A DNA stretch of 10,193 bases, taken from NCBI GenBank assembly GCA_001790645.1, contig MGDB01000157.1:1-10193 (forward strand), given 5' to 3'. This stretch comes from Candidatus Schekmanbacteria bacterium GWA2_38_11 (GTDB lineage Bacteria > Schekmanbacteria > GWA2-38-11). Made by a program: the position numbers and the translations under genes. The notes under the pieces were generated by a model, which saw only the letters and a program-made list of their open reading frames with translations, was not told where the DNA came from and made no database searches. Shown piece by piece: positions 5,228 to 10,193 of the stretch (positions are counted from its first letter, which is position 1; each line of letters begins with the position of its first letter).

Positions 5228-6433
5228 TCATTTCTGCCCTTTTCTTCTTGCAGTGATGATGAAAAGGATAAAGAGAAATGCGGAAAGAAATGCCGTTATC
5301 GTGCCGTAATAAAAAGTTGCATGTGAGCCGTATTTGTCCCAGAGCAGTCCGGCGATAACGCTTGCAGGGAGTATTGCAAGACCAACAAATGTGTTGAAAA
5401 TGCCGTAGCCTGTAGCCCTGAATTTATCTGGGATTATAGTTCCGAGATATGCCTTTTGAATTCCCTCTGTCAATCCCATGAAGACTCCGTAAAGAAGAAA
5501 AAGTCCCCATATATGTTTTTGCTCTGAAGCTGTTGCAAATCCCCAGTAGATAAAACCAAAGAGTATGAAGCCTGCAAGTATTATCCTTTTTCTTCCTATT
5601 CTGTCTGATAAAATTCCAGCAGGCACGGAGGTCAGTGCATATATAAAATTAAATGATAGATAGAGTATTGGTATCTGCGTTTCTTTAATTCCTGTATCTG
5701 TTGCCTTAAGTATGAGGAAAACATCACTTGAATTACCTATTGCAAACAGGGTTGCGATTGCCACAAATGCCTTGAAGCGCCAGTCAAATTTAGCTGGGAA
5801 GCTGAGAAGCTGGGAAGCTGGGAATGGTGAAGTTACTTCCGTACTTTTATGCTTTTGTTCTTTTATAAAGAAAACTATCACCATCACCGCAATCATTCCA
5901 GGTATCATTGAAAGCCAGAAGACAAGGCGATAATTGCCGGTAAATACCGACAATAACAAAAATGCGACTGCCGGGCCTGCAACAGCGCCAAGCGTGTCCA
6001 TTCCCCTGTGAAAACCGAACGAGCGGCCGAGGTCTTTAGGATGGGTTGATTCAGCTATTATCGCATCTCTTGGAGCGCCTCTTATACCTTTACCAAACCT
6101 GTCAATAAAACGGAATACTAGCACATGCCCCCAGAGAGCAGATAAAGCAATTATCGGTCTGCTCAGTGTCGAGATTCCGTATCCTGCAATCATAAATATT
6201 TTTCTCTTGCCTATCCTGTCGGAAAACCAGCCCGAGAATACTTTCAATAAACTTGCTGTGCTTTCAGCGATACCTTCTATCAATCCTATTATAGATTTGT
6301 TTACACCAAGAACAGAACTGAGGAATATCGGGACCAATGGGTATATCATCTCAGAGCTGAAGTCCATGAAAAAACTTACAAGCCCTGTGAAAAATACGTT
6401 TCTTTCAAGTCCTATGATTTTTTTATCCGGCAT
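5228..6433 (-). CDS. Major facilitator superfamily transporter
   Basis: This protein of about 401 residues has the hydrophobic profile of 12 transmembrane helices. It carries the MFS motif A in both halves (GWFSDRIGKRK, residues 69-79; GILSDRIGRKR, 274-284). FMDFSSEMIYPLVPIFL at the first helix and DRFGKGIRGAPRDAI after the fourth are characteristic of one bacterial MFS clade whose substrates are not established. The cytoplasmic loop between helices 6 and 7 (about 192-218) is partly encoded by an 8-bp tandem repeat. ATG 6433 is taken as the start; a TTG sits directly before it, and no strong Shine-Dalgarno is visible. It lies 66 bases downstream of the HAD gene, on the same strand and with no evident terminator between, so it may be the last gene of the riboswitch-controlled unit. 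Substrate unknown; an anion or drug exporter is possible. Confidence 0.88.
   Translation of the reverse strand: MPDKKIIGLERNVFFTGLVSFFMDFSSEMIYPLVPIFLSSVLGVNKSIIGLIEGIAESTASLLKVFSGWFSDRIGKRKIFMIAGYGISTLSRPIIALSALWGHVLVFRFIDRFGKGIRGAPRDAIIAESTHPKDLGRSFGFHRGMDTLGAVAGPAVAFLLLSVFTGNYRLVFWLSMIPGMIAVMVIVFFIKEQKHKSTEVTSPFPASQLLSFPAKFDWRFKAFVAIATLFAIGNSSDVFLILKATDTGIKETQIPILYLSFNFIYALTSVPAGILSDRIGRKRIILAGFILFGFIYWGFATASEQKHIWGLFLLYGVFMGLTEGIQKAYLGTIIPDKFRATGYGIFNTFVGLAILPASVIAGLLWDKYGSHATFYYGTITAFLSAFLFILFIITARRKGQK
5792..5823. repeat. 8-bp tandem repeat (4 units) inside the MFS gene
   Basis: AGCTGGGA is repeated four times head to tail (5792-5799, 5800-5807, 5808-5815, 5816-5823); the second unit reads AGCTGAGA. 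The array encodes part of the helix 6-7 loop of the MFS transporter. Since 8 is not a multiple of 3, gain or loss of one unit would shift the reading frame. Confidence 0.85.
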
Positions 6434-6499
6434 CAATCAATATTATCTTTTTTAAAACTTTTTCTCCAATACTTTATAACTGTCGGAGAGTAAAAAAAA

Positions 6500-6970
6500 T
6501 TAAAATCTCAGTGTTGCCTTGCATCTTTTAGGATTTAGCAAAAGATCAAGGGCATCTACTGTTGAGGTAACTAAAACGTCTGCTGATTTAACAGCATCCG
6601 TTGAACACCCTTCCCTGAGACATACTGCAATGCCAATTCTTGCAATCTTAAGCATTCCTCTGTCATTATTCCCATTGCCAATTGCAACAACACTTTCAGC
6701 GCCAAGTGCTTTTACATATTCCGCTTTTTGTATGTCATGGTTATCACCTTTGAAAATATGCACCTCGTAGTTAATACCCATAAGTTCAGCTTCTGCCATG
6801 CCAAAAGTATCTGAGGTTAATACATGCACTTTAAGAAATCCTGCTATTTTATTTAATTGCTCTCTTACGCCGGATAAAAGCCTTCCATCAAGAGACAAAG
6901 TTCCCGTAAAGTCGAACACTGCATGTTCTAATCTTACTAAACCAAAACCAGGAATATCTATTTCAAGCAT
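6500..6970 (-). CDS. P-type-ATPase-like soluble HAD phosphatase
   Basis: This 156-residue HAD-superfamily protein lacks a cap domain. Motif I is FDFTGTL with nucleophile D20. The second acidic residue usual in HAD phosphatases (DxD) is T22, giving the D-x-T-G-T pattern of P-type ATPases. Motif II is T52 in LTSD, motif III K82, and motif IV GNGNND (98-103, D103) for Mg2+ binding. This set matches the family described as soluble P-type ATPase-like proteins, whose physiological substrate is unknown. The gene follows the universal stress protein by 24 bases and precedes the MFS gene. No good Shine-Dalgarno is seen. Its C-terminal LLLNPKRCKATLRF recurs as a remnant at 5066-5143. In this operon it would be induced by fluoride, which in complex with Mg, Al or Be mimics phosphate in such aspartyl-phosphate enzymes. 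The link is inference. Confidence 0.85.
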   Translation of the reverse strand: MLEIDIPGFGLVRLEHAVFDFTGTLSLDGRLLSGVREQLNKIAGFLKVHVLTSDTFGMAEAELMGINYEVHIFKGDNHDIQKAEYVKALGAESVVAIGNGNNDRGMLKIARIGIAVCLREGCSTDAVKSADVLVTSTVDALDLLLNPKRCKATLRF

Positions 6971-6994
6971 AATTAATATAAAATAATATTTGAA

Positions 6995-7417
6995 TTATTT
7001 TACAACAATTACGGTACATGGGGCAAGCTTTGTAATATTATATGAAGATGAGCCCCATACCCTTCCAAAGATCTTTGAATGGCCCATAAAGCCTATTACC
7101 AGAAGGTCAAATTTTCCCTCTCTTGTATAATTAACTATTGTCTCTACTTCATGGCCCGGCAAAACTTTTACGTGAAGCTCAACTTCTTCTTTCTTTGCCA
7201 TCTCAATGGCTTCTTCATTGACCTTTCTAAAATAATTGTTTGCCTCATGCTTAAACTCTTCTACCTCGCCAATAGTGGCAGCATAGTGAGGAAGACCTTC
7301 TTCAACTGATATGCTGTGGAGTTCTGCATTGTATTTTTTTGCAAGGTCAATGGCAACTTTCAGTGCATTCTTTGCACTTGTTGAACCGTCATTGGCAATT
7401 AATATCTTTTTAAACAT
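6995..7417 (-). CDS. Universal stress protein, UspA family, ATP-binding type
   Basis: This 140-residue single-domain Usp has the alpha/beta Rossmann-like fold pattern. ILIANDGS (D10) begins strand 1. The C-terminal nucleotide-binding signature G-x2-G-x9-G-S is complete (G109, G112, G122, S123), followed by the final strand CTVIVVK. It therefore belongs to the ATP-binding MJ0577-like branch rather than the non-binding UspA branch. Its ATG lies within the last codons of the antiporter gene (8-base overlap) with AAGGAG 7 nt upstream, so the two proteins are translationally coupled. Usp proteins are often fused or adjacent to cation/proton antiporters, where they are thought to sense nucleotide or energy state. 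Here it should share fluoride-riboswitch control. Confidence 0.93.
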   Translation of the reverse strand: MFKKILIANDGSTSAKNALKVAIDLAKKYNAELHSISVEEGLPHYAATIGEVEEFKHEANNYFRKVNEEAIEMAKKEEVELHVKVLPGHEVETIVNYTREGKFDLLVIGFMGHSKIFGRVWGSSSYNITKLAPCTVIVVK

Positions 7418-8546
7418 CTTTATTCTCCTTTTTAAGCTCAGGTTGGAACCACTTCTGGGCTATTATTGTTGGCACCACTGCTGAAAGTATAACAGCAGTA
7501 ACAAGGATTGTGTACTGCTCCTGGTTTATTATCTTATTAGTCAGTCCAAAAAGCGCTGAGATTGTACCAAATGTAAGCCCCGTTGACATGAGCAGAGTAG
7601 TATACATGTCTTCTTTCTTGGCAAATCCAAAGAACTTTGTTGATGGCCATACTCCTATAAACTTGGTTACCATTTTAATTAAAAGAAAAATGGCTATCAA
7701 ATATGCACAACTCCATATCGCTGAGACTTTAACAAGTGAACCAGCCTTGATGAAGTAGAATGGTGTCAACATTGTGAATGCAGTAACACGCATCCTGTGG
7801 CTCAGGGTTTTATTTTCAAGGAAAAATGGGGCAAGGACCATCCCGACAAGATATGCAGGAAGCACTGCCTCACTTTTAGCAAAAAGTGAAAGCCCTCCAA
7901 GACCAAAAAGTAAAAAAAAGATGAACTTTGTCTCAGGTTCGCTTATGCGGCTTCCGGCCTTTTCAAAAAACCATGGTGTAAATCTGGGTAATAAAAAAAG
8001 CACAATTGCTGTAACAACAATGAACAGCACCATATACCAATCATAATTTGCAAAGAGGATACCAAGAGCAAGAACAGTTCCAAGGTCGGTTATGAAACAG
8101 GCTGCGAGTATAAGCTTCCCAAGCTCTGTTTGGTTGTAACCTGTCTCAATCATAACAGCATATACCACTGCAACAGATGTCGTTGAAAGTGAAATACCTG
8201 CTATCTGAGCCTGGGCAAGCCCCCATCCGGCAACGTAATAGGCATATGCCATTGTTCCAAGAAATGGTGCGAGAAATGAAAATATTCCTATGGTCATGCT
8301 TTCTTTGAATCTTTTCTTAAGCACAACAGGGTCAACCTCAGCACCTGCAAGGAATGTAAGCAGTATACTGCCAAACCCTGCAAGGAAGTTTACCCATTCT
8401 GTTCTGTGAAGCGGAAGAAAACTCCCTCCTAATACACCAACCATAATTTCAAGAAGGGCAATGGATATTGCTATCCTTAGAGAGAGAAGTGTTGCGCCGA
8501 GGGCAAGCCCCATCCATAGCGCTGCCTGAAGCCACTGGTTTTCCAT
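7410..8546 (-). CDS. CPA2-type cation/proton antiporter under fluoride riboswitch control
   Basis: This 378-residue membrane protein of about 11-12 helices resembles the transport domain of KefB/NapA-like Na+(K+)/H+ antiporters, with no C-terminal TrkA-N domain. Recognisable elements are FLAGAEVDP (65-73), the unwound-helix segment STTSVAVVYAV (121-131) and the ion-binding FITDLG (T153-D154). CPA2 antiporters carry DD or ND at the last position; the TD here suggests electroneutral exchange by analogy. IKAGSLVKVS near residue 266 may hold the partner lysine. The start is ATG 8546 with GGGGAGG 11 nt upstream. It is the first gene after a fluoride aptamer and terminator, so it should be expressed when F- is high. 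Na+/H+ antiporter genes are a recognised class of fluoride-riboswitch targets. Whether it moves F- itself or restores pH and ion balance is open. Confidence 0.92.
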   Translation of the reverse strand: MENQWLQAALWMGLALGATLLSLRIAISIALLEIMVGVLGGSFLPLHRTEWVNFLAGFGSILLTFLAGAEVDPVVLKKRFKESMTIGIFSFLAPFLGTMAYAYYVAGWGLAQAQIAGISLSTTSVAVVYAVMIETGYNQTELGKLILAACFITDLGTVLALGILFANYDWYMVLFIVVTAIVLFLLPRFTPWFFEKAGSRISEPETKFIFFLLFGLGGLSLFAKSEAVLPAYLVGMVLAPFFLENKTLSHRMRVTAFTMLTPFYFIKAGSLVKVSAIWSCAYLIAIFLLIKMVTKFIGVWPSTKFFGFAKKEDMYTTLLMSTGLTFGTISALFGLTNKIINQEQYTILVTAVILSAVVPTIIAQKWFQPELKKENKDV

Positions 8547-8593
8547 TTTATATTTATCCTCCCCTGATCCGTTGCTCCGGCAGGGTCAAAAAT

Positions 8594-8631
8594 AAAAAAC
8601 CCCTACCGAAAATTAAAGTTTCAGTAGGAGT
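8594..8631 (-). terminator. Intrinsic terminator of the fluoride riboswitch expression platform
   Basis: On the minus strand bases 8631-8619 (ACTCCTACTGAAA) pair with 8611-8599 (TTTTCGGTAGGGGT, allowing G-T pairs) as a stem of about 13 bp with a 7-nt loop, followed by six T, an A and five more T. The 5' half of the stem (8631-8627) is also the 3' strand of aptamer helix P1. Ligand-stabilised P1 and the terminator thus exclude each other, the standard layout of a fluoride ON switch. Confidence 0.9.
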
Positions 8632-8672
8632 CATCAATCCTTTATGGATGGTTAGAGGCGAACCCCATCGCC
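8621..8672 (-). promoter_or_regulatory. Fluoride riboswitch (crcB RNA motif)
   Basis: The minus strand carries the complete aptamer. GGCG (8672-8669) pairs with CGCC (8660-8657) as the pseudoknot across ATGGGGTT. P1 is GGGGT (8666-8662) with ACTCC (8631-8627). P2 is ATCC (8649-8646) with GGAT (8640-8637) around an ATAAA loop. The conserved TCTAACC linker and TTGATGACTCCTAC tail are present. These are the diagnostic segments of the fluoride-sensing crcB motif, which binds F- through Mg2+ ions. It precedes the antiporter by 75 bases and feeds into the terminator at 8594-8631, so fluoride should permit read-through into the antiporter, Usp, HAD and probably MFS genes. Confidence 0.95.
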
Positions 8673-8678
8673 ATTTTT

Positions 8679-8707
8679 AAAATACAAAAACACTATACAG
8701 AAGTCAA
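8679..8707 (-). promoter_or_regulatory. Sigma70-type promoter for the fluoride-riboswitch operon
   Basis: Minus-strand TTGACT (8707-8702) matches the -35 consensus at five of six bases. Exactly 17 nt later comes TATTTT (8684-8679). The predicted start, about 7 bases on, falls at 8672-8673, the first bases of the aptamer. That the transcript would begin exactly at the riboswitch supports the assignment. Confidence 0.75.
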
Positions 8708-8770
8708 GTGCTTAAATTCTATTTATATATTTGGCAGGACAAAAGTATAACACAAAACCGAATGGATGAT

Positions 8771-9853
8771 TTACTGCACTTTTGAAGCGGCTTTGAATTC
8801 TTCTATCAGTGATTCTATAAGTTCTTTTACAGTGGTGATTTTGCTAATACGGAATGCATTTTTCCCGGCAAATGCAAAACCTTTATTCAATTTCCCTTTT
8901 TTTGCATTCACCAGCGCAAGGGCTATGCAGTAAGTACTTCGCTTGAAATCGCATGTGCTAATACAATGGTAGGGACAGCTGAACGGTTTTTTAATCCCGT
9001 TATTTACATCTTCGAGGAACTTGTTTTTTATTGCCCTTCCGGGAAGACCTACAGGGCTGTTTATGAGGATGATGTCTCCTTCCCGGGATTTAATGAATTC
9101 TTCTTTAAACTTGCTGTCTGCATCACATTCTACAGTGGCAACAAAACGAGTTGCAATCTGCACACCGGACGCGCCAAGCTTGAGAAATTTATTGATGTCT
9201 TCGCCTGAGTAAATACCGCCGGCTGCGATAACCGGTATTTTTTTGTTATTCTTCTCTTCAAAAGGCTTAACCGCTGCGACAACTTCAGGTAAAATTTTTT
9301 CGAGGGTAAATTCAGGATTTTCAATCTGTTCAGCTTTAAAACCTAAATGCCCGCCTGCCAAAGGTCCTTCGACAACAAAAGCGTCCGGAAGATAGTTAAA
9401 ATTACGCAGCCATTTCATGCATAGGATTTTAGCTGCCTTTGCGGAAGACACTATAGGAACCAGTTTTGTATTGATTCCTTTGCCCAGGTATTTCGGAAGG
9501 TCAAGCGGCAGTCCGGCTCCGCAGAAAAGGATGTCCACCTTTTCTTTTATAGCGGTATTGACCATATCAGCGAAGTTAGTCAGAGCAACCATAATGTTGA
9601 CACCTAAAATGCCCTTTGTCTTCTCTCGGGCTTTTCTGATTTCGTTTTCCAATGCCCTGATATTAGCTTCAATGAAGTTTTTTGTGATGTCGGATTCTCC
9701 CATCCCGATCATGGCAGCAGAAATGACTCCGATTCCTCCTTCGTTTGCGACCGCCGATGCCAGGCCGGACAGGGATATACCTACACCCATACCGCCCTGT
9801 ATTATAGGAATTCGCGCTACTAACTCCCCTATTTTCAAAACAGGAAGCTTAAT
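8771..9853 (-). CDS. Nitronate monooxygenase / NAD(P)H-dependent flavin oxidoreductase family, probable ATT start
   Basis: This TIM-barrel FMN enzyme has ARIPIIQGGMGVG at the N-terminus, EGPLAGGHLGF with the family's catalytic-type His, AAGGIYSG and GASGVQIATRFVAT for phosphate binding. Nitronate monooxygenases oxidise alkyl nitronates; relatives act as enoyl reductases, so the exact reaction is uncertain. From the TTG at 9838 the protein has 355 residues. A C-terminal extension carries CPYHCISTC and a fourth Cys (C288, C292, C296, C304), typical of one clade. The TTG lacks a suitably placed ribosome site. Five codons earlier an ATT (9853) lies 6 nt after AAGGAG and adds KLPVL, matching the M-x-L-P-x-L-K-I-G beginning usual in relatives, so ATT is favoured. 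It is transcribed toward the riboswitch operon but has its own upstream region. Confidence 0.9.
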   Translation of the reverse strand: MKLPVLKIGELVARIPIIQGGMGVGISLSGLASAVANEGGIGVISAAMIGMGESDITKNFIEANIRALENEIRKAREKTKGILGVNIMVALTNFADMVNTAIKEKVDILFCGAGLPLDLPKYLGKGINTKLVPIVSSAKAAKILCMKWLRNFNYLPDAFVVEGPLAGGHLGFKAEQIENPEFTLEKILPEVVAAVKPFEEKNNKKIPVIAAGGIYSGEDINKFLKLGASGVQIATRFVATVECDADSKFKEEFIKSREGDIILINSPVGLPGRAIKNKFLEDVNNGIKKPFSCPYHCISTCDFKRSTYCIALALVNAKKGKLNKGFAFAGKNAFRISKITTVKELIESLIEEFKAASKVQ

Positions 9854-9859
9854 AAATCT

Positions 9860-9865
9860 CTCCTT
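9860..9865 (-). promoter_or_regulatory. Shine-Dalgarno that decides the ATT start of the flavoprotein gene
   Basis: AAGGAG (9865-9860 on the minus strand) is six bases from the ATT at 9853 and 21 bases from the TTG at 9838. Only the ATT has normal spacing. Confidence 0.55.
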
Positions 9866-9867
9866 CT

Positions 9868-9901
9868 TGACCGGATGGTCATTATGGAATCAATTTGATT
9901 C
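9868..9901. promoter_or_regulatory. Paired palindromes upstream of the flavoprotein gene; possible operators
   Basis: TGACC (9868-9872) and TGGTCA's GGTCA (9877-9881) form an inverted repeat with a GGAT spacer. Immediately beside it GAATCAA (9887-9893) and TTGATTC (9895-9901) are exact complements around one base. Both sit just before the ribosome site, where a repressor could bind. No regulator gene is adjacent and no clear -10/-35 pair was found. The remaining AT-rich bases up to 10140 show no other supported feature. Confidence 0.35.
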
Positions 9902-10140
9902 TAAGAAAGAAAAACATCTTTTAGATCTGGTTATTTCGCCACAGAATGAAGGCAAATAGAGCAGATGCCTAAATCTAAAAATTTAAAAAATGTTACATTC
10001 TTATATATTTTTTGTGTATCACATAATTTATTTATTTTGGCAATTAAAAATTTGTAAATTAAATCGATTTTTTTCGACTTGCGTATTTTTCCCTTTACCT
10101 CATAAACATTTTAAAATAAAATTTTAAAGAGGTAGAAAAT

Positions 10141-10193
10141 ATGGAATGGACTGAAGAGATGATAAGGCAGTGCTCAAAGCCAACCGGGGAATT
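10141..10193 (+). CDS. Start of a gene cut by the window edge; possibly a SAM-dependent methyltransferase
   Basis: An ATG at 10141 follows GAGG (10129-10132) with 8-nt spacing and opens 17 codons reading MEWTEEMIRQCSKPTGE before the sequence ends. The start context is good. The opening, with Trp-3 and a KPTGE turn, reminds me of class I methyltransferases that begin this way and then continue with an MNxxH segment, but too little is present to confirm it. Weak promoter candidates exist in the AT-rich upstream DNA (for example TTTACC and TAAAAT spaced by 17 bases at 10094-10122), none convincing. The gene is divergent from the flavoprotein gene. Confidence 0.55.
   Translation, partial: MEWTEEMIRQCSKPTGE

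Noticed and set aside
8468..8680. 70-codon plus-strand frame over the antiporter start and riboswitch
   Set aside because: It is antisense to the antiporter N-terminus, leader, terminator and aptamer, all well supported on the minus strand.
9417..9959. 180-codon plus-strand frame antisense to the flavoprotein gene
   Set aside because: It lies almost entirely opposite a strongly conserved coding gene, has no ribosome site and has a composition typical of a reverse-strand shadow.

Overview
The window is a roughly 40% GC bacterial chromosome segment. The gene content is a cytosolic receiver-kinase, a GT-C glycosyltransferase, a fluoride riboswitch regulon and a nitronate monooxygenase with a cysteine-rich tail. 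The intergenic spaces hold nested palindromic repeats that read as HSCLPAGRQ / GIQ / WIPHQVRNDM when translated. This combination is the style seen in Nitrospirota, Omnitrophota and related deep-branching or candidate phyla. That placement is an impression from sequence style, not from a marker gene.

Layout, left to right. (1) 1-180 is AT-rich non-coding DNA. (2) 181-3543, minus strand, is a tightly packed three-gene unit transcribed right to left: GT39-like membrane glycosyltransferase, then nitroreductase, then REC-histidine kinase. The junctions overlap by 1 and 8 bases. (3) 3544-4645 is a repeat-rich zone. It holds a 41-codon remnant of a response-regulator receiver domain, an 86-bp element built from nested inverted repeats, several hairpins, and one small zinc-ribbon gene (minus). 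(4) 4580-5143 is a decayed fluoride locus. A plus-strand crcB (Fluc fluoride channel) starts with TTG behind a good Shine-Dalgarno and is preceded by a degenerate-looking fluoride riboswitch. It is cut at codon ~70 by a 52-bp palindromic repeat. Just downstream on the other strand lies a remnant matching the 3' end of the HAD gene found at 6500. (5) 8684 down to 5228, minus strand, is the intact fluoride-responsive unit: sigma70-type promoter, textbook fluoride riboswitch, intrinsic terminator that competes with the aptamer, CPA2-type cation/proton antiporter, universal stress protein, P-type-ATPase-like HAD phosphatase, and MFS transporter. (6) 8771-9853, minus, is a nitronate monooxygenase family flavoprotein that probably starts at an unusual ATT codon. 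(7) 10141 to the window end, plus, is the first 17 codons of a gene, possibly a methyltransferase.

Main biological story: the best supported signal is the riboswitch at 8621-8672. It makes the antiporter-UspA-HAD-MFS group a candidate fluoride-response operon. The adjacent broken crcB and duplicated HAD tail suggest that this genome once had, or shuffled, a second fluoride module. The HAD and the MFS are plausible but untested fluoride-response components.
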